Shown here: one piece after another, positions 1-12,070 of the stretch | How the letters are laid out: every line of letters starts with the position of its first letter | How positions within the stretch are numbered: position 1 is the first letter of the stretch | NCBI GenBank assembly: GCA_021613535.1 | Contig: CP075496.1 | Span: 9,672,001 to 9,736,000, forward strand | DNA length: 64,000 nt | Direction: 5' to 3' | Source: Adineta vaga | Taxonomy: Eukaryota; Rotifera | Notes under the pieces: generated by a model | Seen by the model: only the letters and a program-made list of their open reading frames with translations | What the model was told of the DNA's origin: nothing | The model's database searches: none | Position numbers and translations under genes: made by a program

Positions 1-669
1 TATGTAAAATATGTTCGTTTTTATTTCAGCATTCAAAACTTCTTTTTCAATTTGTTTCTTGTATCATAAAAAATAATCTTCATAATTATCAATATTTCAC
101 TTCAAAAATATATCATAGGATACATTCATATGAAATAGATACTATTTAACACAAGATCGTTTGTAATTTCGTTATAGTTGGTTTTACCAAAGATTGATGA
201 ATGGTATTACAGGTAATTCAAGAATTGTTCCGATGATTACATCAATTTCAAAACTCTTAACAATTAAACTCTACAAACGTCCTAATCCACCGATAAGTAT
301 CAGTAGAGTCACACGATTTAAATCACTACCATCTCGATCAATCTTTGGTAACCCACGTAATTGAAGTATTCTTTGTATCACGAAAGTAACTAAATATAAA
401 TAAATTATTACCTTTGTACAATATATTTCACAGCAAATGTATCAACTCGCGCACGAACAGGAAAATGAATGTTGTAAGGTGTACAACAGATAGCATGTGT
501 CAATATACTGTTTTTCTTTAGATTACATTCTGCATGTGACTGTACATTACGAAAACATGAAGAATTTCATTCTTTTCTCTTTGGATCAATATTTACTTTC
601 TGACATGTTACATGATAAATGTAAAAATCGAATGGTTTTTGCCGTTGTATAATCCATCGTATTAATAAA
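1..669. other. Left edge, no firm gene
   Basis: No gene can be supported. On the minus strand an open stretch at about 380-245 reads as a plausible C-terminal tail (containing RILQLRGLPKIDRDG) before a stop, but I could not join it to an upstream exon without breaking frame. A short inverted repeat pairs about 181-199 with 336-353. The last part should hold the promoter of the kinase gene starting at 670. Confidence 0.3.
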
Positions 670-2718
670 ATGGCTTTTTCCGTAAAAGATCGTTTAACTG
701 ATATACATGATCAAATTCAAGCCAATGTTTTACAAGTCCAAGTTCATCACCTTGAATGTCAACGGCTAACATCACGTATTGATCAATTAATTGATCCACT
801 CGAACGTTTAGAACATGCCACTTCAGTATTTATTCGAGAAGAAACACGTCCTCTTCTAGAGAATTTTCTTCAATGTCTTGATGATTGTAATAATTTCATT
901 CAGAAATTTACATCCTCTACACAATCGAGAGAAGATGTTAATGATCATCAACAATTTGATGAATTCAATCAACGTTTTTCTCAATTTGGACAAGATTTAT
1001 GTCTTGGTTTGAATATTCAAGAAGTATTCAATCGTCAACAAGATTCACAAAATTTATCTGAAAACATGAATCAAATTTCACAACAAATCTCTCAACAACA
1101 ACAAGAACAAATAATATGCATGAAACAGATACTTGAACAACGATTTCAATCGTTTCGACATCATTTCGAAAAAGAAAAACTATCTAATAAACAGGATTCT
1201 AACCTAACCAGTGTACATCATCAGACAGAGAATGAATTTCTTCATATTCCATTCAAAGATCTCTATCTCGAAGACAAACCTCTTGGAACTGGTGGTTTTG
1301 CTGATGTTTATAAAGGTATTTGGTTAACACATCATGATGACGTTGCTATCAAAGTTCTACATCTCAATCATTTCTCAGATGTTCAAACTGATCTTTATCG
1401 AGAAATGACAACAATGTCTAAAATTCGTTATGAACATGTCGTCACATTTCTTGGTGCATGTATTGAATCAAATTTTTATGCGATTGTCATTGAATATATG
1501 CCATTAGGTTCACTCTATGATATTATACACAAGAAGAATGAACAAATTACTTTATCATGGTTAGATCGGTACTCCTTAACATGGCAAATGGCTAAATCAA
1601 TTAATTATTTACATAATTACATTCCATGTATTATACATCGTGACATAAAATCGATGAATTTCTTAATCAAACAATCAGGATCGAATCAACATCGATTTCT
1701 TTTAAAAGTATGTGATTTTGGTTTAGCTGAAATACGTTATGAAAGTTTAAGTCACTCGAAATCATTCGAAATTGTTGGTTCATTAGCATGGAAAGCACCT
1801 GAATTGTTTACATCATTTGAAAACCATACAAAACAAACGGATATCTATAGTTTGGGAATAACAATGTGGGAATTAGTTACTGAAATGAAACCATGGAATG
1901 AATGTGCAGATGAAACATTGATTAAGATTTTGGTCCTAGAAGGCAAAAGACCACTTATACCAACGGAGATACCAGATGATTATAGACAAGCAATAGAGAA
2001 TGCGTGGAATCAAAATCCATCTAAACGACCTTCTTGTTTTAATTTGATGGAACAGATGCGTAAACAATGGATATTGATGCATGAAAGAGAACAATTAACC
2101 ACCGATCTAGTAAATATACATATTCAACAAACGCCAGAGTTAACGTCTAATTTAGAGTAAACAAATTGATTGAAATCTAGAATATCAATATATCTCGACT
2201 TTTTACTTCTAGTTCAACAAAACTATCAATGACAGTAGCCGAAGAAAATCAATCATCGGATAGAATATCTAATATTATTATTCCTGACCGGACATCGATT
2301 GTAGATGAATTAGAAATAAATACATCTCCAACTTTACAAAATCCGTCAAATAACTATCATTTCAATCGATCATTATCAAAATCCAATGAAGATCTCTCAA
2401 CAAAGTAAATTAATAATTTAAAAACAAACTAATAGATTTTATTCAGTTCGTATATTTTAATAGTGAATTATTGGCGGGTTATTCATTAAGAGAATCTTGG
2501 TTATCGAAATCATCGACGAATCCACGGTAATATCTCATACAGTATATTCGAGTATAGAGACATGTTTCTTTTTGCTTTTGTTTTACAGTCGAAGTATTGT
2601 TGGTCGATCGACAACACCATCGAGTAATAAAGATCTTCAAAAAATAATACAATTCAATCGACGTACCAGCTTTATTAAACAAGATGCGGATGATATATTA
2701 TTTGATAATAAATTCTAA
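670..2718 (+). CDS. Protein kinase with MLKL-like helical N-terminus
   Basis: Four exons close in frame: 670-2144, 2213-2404, 2464-2526 and 2589-2718, giving 619 residues. The first donor (GTCTAA at 2145) is weak; the others are normal. Residues 1-175 are helical and glutamine-rich and resemble the four-helix bundle of mixed-lineage-kinase/MLKL proteins. Residues about 200-470 form a TKL/RIPK-like kinase domain: glycine loop GTGGFADVYKG, lysine K228 in VAIK, catalytic HRD at 323-325, DFG at 349-351, and APE in WKAPELF. All catalytic residues are present, so it should be active, unlike mammalian MLKL, which is a pseudokinase. The tail encoded by exons 2-4 is Ser/Thr/Asn-rich and probably disordered. 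A membrane-acting or adaptor role for the N-terminus is inference. Confidence 0.85.
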
Positions 2719-2800
2719 TCACAAGCAATGCTATATATTGCTATTGAAAATCTTACTTTTCATCTATTTCGGTCACAACTTCAGCACATGTATGATAGAT

Positions 2801-2857
2801 TTGAGGGTGAGCGTGTGGGTTGAAATAAAAAGCCGATACCCACACCCACACCCTCAA
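2801..2857. repeat. Inverted repeat containing telomere-like TGTGGG units
   Basis: Arms 2801-2820 and 2838-2857 are reverse complements with two mismatches and a 17-base loop. On the minus strand the right arm reads GGGTGTGGGTGTGGG, more than two units of TGTGGG, the short telomeric repeat that I recall being reported for Adineta. It could form a strong hairpin in DNA or in the 3' end of the kinase transcript. Confidence 0.6.
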
Positions 2858-3020
2858 GATGGTTGTCAGTTTCATTCTCTTATAGAATATTAAAGTATTT
2901 GAGAATATCATAAAAGTCGTTTGTATTGTATAGTCAACTATGTATTCATATAATTCGTATATATGCATCATAAAAAGAGTTACAGTTAACGGTCTATGAT
3001 ATGAAGCGGCAATTGAGTGC

Positions 3021-3027
3021 TATAAAA
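3021..3027 (+). promoter_or_regulatory. TATA-like box of alpha-galactosidase gene
   Basis: TATAAAA lies about 170 bases before the ATG at 3198 in otherwise non-coding DNA. Placement suggests a promoter, but the start of transcription cannot be seen. Confidence 0.35.
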
Positions 3028-3197
3028 GACACGATAAAAACATACATAGAAGAATAGAAAGCACATGGTTACTGATAAATTTATTAATCGTACTTGTAAG
3101 ATAAGACATAGTTATACGAGTAAAACTATTCTTTAAGATTTTCTTCACACGAAAAAAAAGCAAATAATAATTAATTTTGTATCTTCATCTATAGAAT

Positions 3198-5595
3198 ATG
3201 ATGAGAATATCTTATATTTTTGTCATTGTTAGTTTTATTCATGCTATTATCAATTACAATATCATAAGTAAGTGAATGTGATCTAAATTTTGAATATCAC
3301 TACGTTCAATGCATTTATTATAGTTTTTAATTCATTTTGTATATTCTAGCGGGACAAAACGAAACTATTAATATTCCAATCCTTACTACAAACGTAGCAT
3401 TAGTAATCCGTATCAATTTCAATAGTGATCCATTAGTCATTTATCTTGGTAAACGTCTTCAAAATGATATCGATTATGCATCTATACCAAACTATAATAT
3501 CAATGGTGATTACACAGGTTTGTATAGTTCAGCTTATACGCCTAGTGGTACACGTAATCTACTTGAACCAGCTATTCAAGTCATTCATGCCGATGGAAAT
3601 CCATCTTTGGATTTAAAATATGTTCGTCATGAACAAGATACTAAAAAACAACCAAATGGAGTAACATTGACATCGATTTATCTTCAAGATCCAATCTATC
3701 CATTTACAGTTATTCTAAATTATAAAGCATATTATGATAATGATATCATTGAACAATGGACAAATATTAAGCATTCAGAAACGGGTGTTGTTCGATTAGA
3801 AAAATATAGTTCAGCTAATCTTTATCTTTCATTAGCACATAGTTACTATCTTACACATTTTCATGGTGATTGGGCACAAGAAATGAAACCTGAACAGATT
3901 CAACTCACTGCAGGAATTAAAACATTAGATACAAAACTAGGAACACGTGCTGATCTATTTCAACCACCTTCATTCTTTCTCGCAATGAATCGGCCTATCA
4001 ATCATGATGCTGATGATGAAGATCAAGGTGAAATATTAGCCGGAACGTTAGCATGGTCAGGAAATTATCAATTACAATTTGAAATTGATCCACTTGGCAA
4101 TTTACGTCTTCTTACTGGTATTAATCCATATGCATCAGAATACTATTTAACAGCTGAACAAGAATTTAGTACACCTAGTTTTTTATTTACCTATTCATTG
4201 AATGGTTTAGGTACAGTTAGCCGAAATTGGCATCGTTGGGCAAGAAAATTTCGTATTCCACAAGGTGAAAATGATCGTTTGACTTTATTGAATAATTGGG
4301 AATCGACCTATTTCAATTTTAATGAAACAATACTAACTTCATTGATGAAAGATGGTAAAACACTTGGTGTAGATTTATTTCTTCTTGATGATGGTTGGTT
4401 TGGTAATAAATATCCGAGAAACGATGATCGAGCTGGTCTAGGTGATTGGCAAGAAAATATTAAGAAATTACCACATGGTATTAATTATTTAACAGATGCA
4501 GCTCAAACATTAGGAATTAAATTTGGTATTTGGATGGAACCCGAAATGGTTAATCCTAAAAGTGAACTTTATGAAAATCATTTAGATTGGGTTATTAAAG
4601 TACCTAATCGTCCTGAATATTATTTTCGTAATCAACTCGTTCTTGATCTATCCAATCCGGCAGTACAAGAATTTGTTTATAATACTGTTGATGGTATGTT
4701 TACGAAACATCCAATGGTTGCTTTCATCAAATGGGATTGTAATGCCGTGATTTATAATGCATTTTCAACATCTAATCCACATCAATCTCATTTATATGTT
4801 GATTATGTTCGTGGTTTATATACTGTTCTTAATCGTCTACGAACAAAATATCCAACAATACCAATGATGTTATGTTCAGGTGGTGGAGGACGAGTCGATT
4901 ATGGTGCACTTCAATATTTTACTGAATTTTGGCCAAGTGATAATACTGATGGATTAGAACGTATATTCATTCAATGGAGTTATTCATTCTTTTTTCCTGC
5001 TATTGCAATGTGTAACCATGTAACCAATTGGGCAAATCAACCCTTAAAATTTCGTACCGATATAGCAATGATGGGTAAATTAGGTTATGATATCGTAGTG
5101 AGTAAATTGAACAGTAAAGATCTTCTTTTCAGTCAACAAGCATTACAAATCTATAGTCGTTTAAAAGATACCATTTGGCATGGTGATCTATATCGACTTG
5201 CATCACCATATCGATTGAGCAGTAATCTAGCATCATTAATGTATGTTAATGAAAAACAAGATCATGCTGTTTGGTTTTCATATTTAACTGTAAATCGATA
5301 TCGATCAGGTAGTTCTGGTCCTATTCGATTGAAAGGACTTGATCCAACAAAAAAATATCGTTTACAAGAAATAAATATCTATCCAGGTACCAATCATTTA
5401 CGTATTATCGATAGCAAAAATCTATCTGGAGATTATTTGATGACATTTGGTTTTGATCCAATGATAGATACACAACGTACAAGTGTGATCGTTGAATTTG
5501 AACTTTTAACAAATGGAGTAGAGGTTTTAACATGTTTTTTAAACAATGTTAGTCATCATCTTCTATTTGTTTTTTATTTATTTATGTTTTCATAA
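3198..5595 (+). CDS. Secreted GH36 alpha-galactosidase
   Basis: Two exons, 3198-3267 and 3350-5595, separated by an 82-base GTAAGT...TAG intron, give 771 residues. The first exon encodes a hydrophobic signal peptide (MMRISYIFVIVSFIHA); without it the protein would start inside the mature region. The family hydrolyses terminal alpha-1,6-galactose from raffinose-type sugars or galactomannan. Diagnostic GH36 motifs are present: LLDDGWFG, GIWMEPEMVNP, the nucleophile block IKWDCN (Asp about 486), CSGGGGRVDYGAL, and the acid/base block PSDNTDG (Asp about 554). Length matches bacterial tetramer-type enzymes (about 720-750). The C-terminus ends in a hydrophobic run (LLFVFYLFMFS), possibly a GPI-anchor signal. 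Animal lysosomal alpha-galactosidases are GH27, so bacterial or fungal origin is likely. Confidence 0.92.
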
Positions 5596-5645
5596 ATATT
5601 ATTATGTAGAAGTGATTCTTATTTACAAATCAATTTTATTGTAGC

Positions 5646-5651
5646 AATAAA
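5646..5651 (+). terminator. Poly(A) signal AATAAA, alpha-galactosidase
   Basis: AATAAA lies 50 bases after the stop codon. It sits inside the 3' end of the convergent F-box gene transcript, whose stop codon is at 5670 and whose own minus-strand AATAAA is near 5634-5639. Confidence 0.5.
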
Positions 5652-5669
5652 GATTATTTACAAATGAAA

Positions 5670-7541
5670 TTATGTAAAGCATTGATACCAAGGCCACTTT
5701 TCATATCTTGTAATCACGTTTTTCTCAAACTGAAAATGTAAATCTTTAAAAGAAGAAAAAGAAATTCTATTAATGCAGAACTGTACTTACTTTATGATTA
5801 TTAGCATCATTAATCCATAAAGATAATGTAAAGAAATATGAGTTATAGATATCACAAGTAAAATTGTTCATCTTCTTTCCATTTAAACGTTGTATATGTT
5901 TTGTTAACCATGAGTGTGTTACTTTTATCCGTTTTTTCTTATCACAATCATTTGGAACAGCAAAAAAATGACCACTAATCAAGTTTTTGAATTGATCGAT
6001 AAAAAATGGTATTTGCTTTTTGGAAGTAATACAAGCCGTCAAACGTTCGACACGTGGAAAAAAACCAGACCAATCAATAGAATCATTATCAAATAATTCA
6101 CCATATCGAGGAAATACCAATGTTCGAATTTGATTTAAGTTTGTACATGGGCAATGTCGAGGATAAGCACAGATTAAACTGAGATAATTGACACTAGGCA
6201 TCGCTTGTTTGATTAATTTCATAATTCTTTCAAGTGACCATTCAGGACTATTGACAATGAATGATTGTACTTTCGATAGATCGAGAGCATTCTTTTGAAT
6301 GTGATGACCATATATCTTAAGTTTGTCAATGTTGTTATAATGGTGGTGTGATTTATTTCGTTCAGAGCTAAAGATCAATTCAGTAATACGATTATCAAGA
6401 ATACGATATTGCTCGATTGGCAATGTGGTATGATCAAATGGTATTGATTCTCTCGAATGCTCGACTGAAGTTGGTGCGAAATATGGAACACTAAAGAGAA
6501 ACGATTGATGAAAATCGCAGGCTACATACCATTCCCTGTCGATCCAAAACGGACGACGAAATTGGTTTAATATATGTAAATCGAGAAGAAGGATGAAGAA
6601 TTTAAAATTAAATGTTTTCAATCGTGGTAGATGATTTATAATAAATAATTCCCATTGATAAGCATCAACTAGTTGAAGTTTCCCGGGACTTGGTATAATC
6701 ACTTCCAAGTCTTTTAAATATTGTAATGGAACAAGAAACTGTTCAAGATGACTACGCTCTATTTTTCCACCTTCAATAAATAAAAAAAAGAAAGAAAATA
6801 AATATTCGATATTATTATCGGTAAGAAAAAATATTTACAATTTTCTGTAATTGATAATGATAGAGAAGTGAGAGGAGGTACTATTGATTGTTGATGGATA
6901 TTAGTAAAGTAGATGAGATCATTTGGATTCAAGAATACAAAGGAAATTTTTAATGATGTAAGTCGAATAGCTTCATGAAAAATTCGTTTCAAGTAATTAC
7001 AAGGACAAATTGGTAGTGATAGTTCACGTAAATGTTCAAATCGAACGAGAGAAATGCCTAAATCTATATTAAACTGTGTATTTGGTGATGTATTGATAAT
7101 GAATCGTTCGAGTGAGCGAGGAGTTACAATCAATGGAACTCTGAATTTCAAGTCGATCTCAAGAGATTTTAAATGTGGAATTTTGTATAAATTTGAAAAA
7201 ATTAAATTCTCATCATCTTCTACTTCGATACATTTCAACGAACGTAAACAAGTAAATTGTTCCATTGAAAAAATCGATTGAAATAATTGTGATTGTTTTG
7301 GTGTATCTATATTATCCGATAGAACTAATGAATTCATTTGATCTGCTCGTAGTTGACATACAAGATCGAAATGAGATCTACGAATCGATGTTAAATTAAC
7401 CAAATAATTCTGATAGCTTAGTAGAATATTATCTAAATAACCATTAATATTATGAAACGCGTAGAGAATTTCATGGGCCCATAGATAACCAAAGATGGTA
7501 TGAAAAATTTCTATTGGAAGTTGTTGAAGACAGAATAACAT
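5670..7541 (-). CDS. F-box protein with LRR-like body
   Basis: Three exons in minus order, 7541-6839, 6770-5791 and 5729-5670, close in frame to 580 residues. The N-terminus holds an F-box (LPIEIFHTIFGYL...ILYAFHNIN), which in this family binds Skp1 and recruits an SCF ubiquitin ligase. The rest has irregular leucine-rich repeats (LRSLKCIEV, LKSLEIDL, LRELSLPICPC, LTSLKISF), expected to bind the substrate. F-box/LRR genes of this form are abundant in bdelloids; substrates are unknown. The last exon is short (19 codons). The 3' end converges with the alpha-galactosidase gene only 74 bases away. Confidence 0.8.
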
Positions 7542-8695
7542 GAGTATCTAGAGGAAAAAAATTCGAATATTGTTGACTTATACGAAATAAAAAATGAACG
7601 TTTCTCGTTTGCGGCGCCATAGAAGATAACATATATATGACGAGCATTCTCCACGAAAAGATAATATTCATCTTTGACTAGGCGGTGATGATTGTAAGCA
7701 CTCAACATAATCAATAGAAATATCGGTGAACAAACATTCAATTTTCTAATCGTAAATGAGCTTTTTATTTGCTATTATCTATCTGGATTTATTCAAATAA
7801 TCAATGATACATTTTTCTTTAGATCGCAGAACTTCGATAGCCTACAAGAAAAATCTAAACTTATAGATTGCAAATAATGTTGTTTCGATATTAAATAAAC
7901 GATACATCACTAAAGAAGTTTACCTACCTTGTCTACTTGTATATCATCAATAGGTTAAAAACAAAGATACGTTTTATTACACTTTATATAGTTATTTACT
8001 AGAAAGGATACGATTCGTTCACAGTAGGTGGTATTAGTTATATGAGTCACTGTTTTAGCTTGATATGTTTTCTTGACATTTGCTCAAGTTTTACGTAGAA
8101 ATTCAGTCAGAATCTGTTAGCGTCGATGAAGATCGAATATTAATCTCATGTTACATTGAAAGTAAATGATACAATCGCATCAAATGCTAGATGGAAATTG
8201 CGTCTATTGGATTACAATCAATATTTTGAAAATCAGATAGATACTGTATCACAATCACAGTGATAATTCAAAGAGTTTCGATAGATTGAAAGAAAACAAC
8301 ATTTTTAACGGTCAAAGTTCTTGTAACTTTCGTCGAACATAGAGTGTAGTATATTCGATCGCTGTATAGTTTATTCTGAATAACTACTAGATAAATAGTA
8401 GAATTATTCCACCATGAAATTTAATGATGTTATCTTTACGACAAACAATAGTGGCAATTGTACATAAGCAATGATTACTCATAATTCACACGTTAATTAC
8501 GACGTCAAGGTATTAATCCATTTTCGAAAAAAGTATAGATATTCAAAATTAATATTTTACTATTTTAATTAGTTTCATTTTTTTAAGAAGTAACGAGGTC
8601 AATGTTTCTTCGAGGAAGATTATTTATCTATTTATTGAATATTTTTGATATTGTACGTGATGAAGAAAAGACGATAGAGTTAATGAACTATTACA
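7542..8695. other. Intergenic, no gene seen
   Basis: AT-rich sequence with many stops in all frames. It should contain the F-box gene promoter on its left and the 3' flank of the ADP-ribosyltransferase gene on its right. Short open frames here have no recognisable content. Confidence 0.4.
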
Positions 8696-11262
8696 TTATA
8701 CTATATACATTGCAAGAGATTGATCAAGAAGTAATATTAGATAGGATGATCGAAACATTACTGCATTGTTCACACTTCCTTCTAGACCAACGAAGCCTGT
8801 TGATAAACTGAAGAAACTTTCTTGTGAGTACTTTTTTGATGACCATTCTGTTTTAAATTGACAATCGAGAGCAATTTGAATAACTTTATCCTCATATATA
8901 TCGTGTATAACTAGCCATTCGCCACTGTGTACTAGTGATAATAGTCGACCATCATCCCAAGGTAATTCTATTCTGTTAAAAATAATTGGTTGTGCAAGTA
9001 AATCCAATGCATACAGAAAATTGTGTGAGCCGGCATGTATTAATATACCAAGTCTTTGCTGATTGTATTGAATACGAATTATTTTACGTTCATCCTTTTT
9101 GTGTTCCGTTGTACTCCATATTCTATCGCAATTCATTGTAGGAAGTGGTTCAGAACCAATAAGATCTTTTACGGTTAACCGAGAGAGAAAAGTAAATCCT
9201 GGTAGTGTATAGGCATACAAATAGTATGGATAGTAAGCTTCTACTGTAACGACAAAAAATTTCTCGCTTGAACATGTACAGGAGACGTATTGAGTTTCCT
9301 TTTGTTGTAATCGAACACATTGAATCAACGATAGTTGCATTGTAATTGGATCGAAGACATATGCTTTTTGCTTCGTTAAAATAATAAACTTTTGAAGACA
9401 TTCACACCACATCATATCCATCAGATCATAGTTAGATATGGACATTTTAACTGTTGATTTAATCAACTTTAGATTTTCATCGAACAGATGCAAATTACCA
9501 TTTCCACAAAGCAGCAAGAACTCATTGTTGTTACATATAATTTTTGATGGATTTCTGTTCATTTCTTTTGGAAGTGATCGAGCTTTAAACGGTTTTTGTG
9601 AAATAGATCGTAAATCCACAGAACGTTGAAGTGAAAGAGCTACACCTATAAAATATCGTTTTGGTTATGTAAATAAAGATATGAGAATAATACTATTATT
9701 CAGGCATTCAAAGAGGAATATAATTAACTTTCATATAAAAAGAATCCTATTTCAATATTTTTTTCTTGTATAAGCATTAGTAAGTGCACGATCCATCATC
9801 CATGCTAATTTTATCCTTCTATTTTTAAATAGGACGGTCGAGTCAATTTTTGAGACTCGATAAAAGAAACAAGCTGCAATGTATGATTATCTCTTTACTG
9901 ATATACTTCTATTAAAAACTATCAGAATAAATTGTGTATCTTTCATTCATTAGTTTACTTTAATCTTAATTGAATACCAATAGAACTATTTTAAAAACCA
10001 AACTAATATTTGCGATCTAGCACTATTTTTTGAACAATAAAGATAATTCTTGACGCCTATTACCGATTAGATACAAATCACTCATTTGAAAATACGTATG
10101 TGTCGACTAACTTCAATGATAATAATGCAATCTACCTGATGATTAATTTTTGAACTTACGCAGTTCTCCAATTGAAGAAATCTTATTATTAACATTAGTT
10201 GATTGTGTTGAAGCTACTTGATTATTATTTGCTTGTCTAACTCGATCATTATCGACGTTATGTTGAGAATGCATATCACCATCGGAACGTTTAGTAGTAG
10301 TAGTAGTAGTAGGATTACTAGTATTGCTATCATATAGAGAGCCCGTATTCGTCGAATGACTGTTTTGAATAGTGGAAGAACTAAATAAATATTATACAGT
10401 TATCTTATATATCTACCGACAAATGGATCATTATAGGTGCTCAGTCATGTCATATATCAGTATGACTGCTAGTATGAAACTTCAATTTTCTCTCAACTAT
10501 GTTCAGAGAATACGATGAACGACATTCAGTTTAGACTTGAAAGGTGATGAAGTGACGGCATGTGATTCTTGTATATTGTATAACTTACCTCTCTTTATTT
10601 CTACTAGATGTATCTTCTTCTTTTAAATGAACAATAAATAAACTATTTTTAAAGTTTAATGGTTTCGATAGCATACGAATACAACTGCCTGGCATTAGAA
10701 TGACTTCTTGTTCGTCTTGAAATGTTGAGAATATTGTAATATCTCTAGCATTCGTTGTTTCAATTGTAAATATAGTCCCTAACTCTCCTATATAATATTC
10801 AACAACATTTAGTGCCTTTGAACACGAGTTCATACTCCACCAAATTTGCATGTTACCATCAGAAAACCCTGATCCAAAGTCACATGCAACACCTCGCCAT
10901 GCAATATTATTGTATGAAGATAGTTTCTCCAAAGCAGTCATAAATAACTTAAGAAAACCAAACCAAGGCTTTAAGGCATTTCGATTTTCCACGCGAAGAT
11001 ATTTGTTTAAAAGAGAAAAAAATGGTATCGGCATAGAATAAAGATAGATAGCTGCTGATTCGTCCCACGTTAAGACAGACGATTTTCGATTACAATTTCG
11101 TTTCGCAAGGTGGACATATTCTTCTAGACCAGGAACGATTAATTTAATTTCATCGACTGCTTGTTCTAACGACGTTATTTCAAGATGTTGATAACCATAT
11201 ATTGGACTTTGATTTCTACTTCGAATCTCCGAAAGAGTACTGCTGACAAAGCGATTATGCAT
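8696..11262 (-). CDS. ADP-ribosyltransferase fused to beta-propeller
   Basis: Three exons (11262-10589, 10380-10160, 9645-8696) join in frame to 614 residues. Residues 1-215 are a mono-ADP-ribosyltransferase domain of the arginine-specific type, using NAD+. The R-S-ExE signature is complete: R123 in WRGV, S143/S146 in WWSMNSCS, and E184-Q-E186 in FQDEQEVILMPG. Residues about 225-300 are a Ser/Thr/Asn-rich linker with six threonines in a row. Residues 305-614 have repeated short beta blades (NNEFLLLCGNGNLHLFD, KFIILTKQKAYVFD, EWLVIHDIYEDKVIQIA), read as a WD40/NHL-like propeller, probably a binding platform. No signal peptide or membrane segment is seen, so it is probably cytosolic. The intron at 9646-10159 is unusually long (514 bases). 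Confidence 0.85.
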
Positions 11263-12070
11263 AAATAGATAATTTCCAGGAATGTTACACTGTAGGATGT
11301 AAAAATATCTGTCTACAATAGTTGAAATATATTTACAAAAAAATTTATCAAAACCTTATTAATATGTTTCAGAAGTATTTTGAATTGCGTTTGTTTTAAC
11401 GCATACATATTATCGGCAAAGAACATTTGTATTTTCATACTAAACAATACTAAAAGTGTTGACGTGATAAAGTAAGTATTCATATGAATACTGACAAAAT
11501 CAACTCGTTTCCTTGTCTTCACATTCATGCTATGATAAGTAAAAGCAAGTAATTACTGAAAAAGTAAAATAGTATTTTTAAAATTGTCGTCTTTAATGTA
11601 CATAGTTTTCTAATTTAGAACTTTGTAATAATTCTACTCATTTCACTCAATTTTAATTCGTTGTATTAGAACTGTCGTCTACTGAAGTGAAGTTATTGGT
11701 TTATAGTTATCGGTCAGTCATTTCTGTTCTCGTGATTCTTCGAATTCATTATAAACAGGGCAAATACATTGTAAAACCTTTGAAATGAACACTAGTTGTG
11801 TACATATACGTTAGAAAGTGAGAAAATAAATAAACTTAATTGTGTTAATGCACATTTAGAACTACTAGTGGTTGATGATTAGATGACTTATATAATTCTC
11901 AGAAGCCATAGTATATTCTTCTTCCGATACAATGCAAATCTTTCGAATGATTTTATTTCTAAAGTTAACGTCTTGAACTTTTAAAATATTTCAATATTCG
12001 ATTAACAGATATATGTTTACAATTAAGAAACTAGACATATATATATATATAGCTAGATGAAGGTGTAAAA
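11263..12070. other. Intergenic, no gene seen
   Basis: AT-rich sequence between two minus-strand genes. An open frame at 11313-11528 (minus) has no domain and looks accidental. A short (AT)n tract lies at about 12037-12051, in the 3' flank of the acyl-CoA synthetase gene. Confidence 0.4.

Larger units (their letters stand above)
2719..3197. other. Intergenic with G-rich hairpin
   Basis: No gene is seen between the kinase stop and the alpha-galactosidase start. It holds a 20-base inverted repeat (2801-2820 and 2838-2857) and, at 3021, a TATA-like box for the next gene. Confidence 0.6.

Noticed and set aside
181-353. Inverted pair (ggttttaccaaagattgat and its complement)
   Set aside because: Only about 18 bases per arm with 140 bases between and no further element structure; likely chance or a minor duplication.
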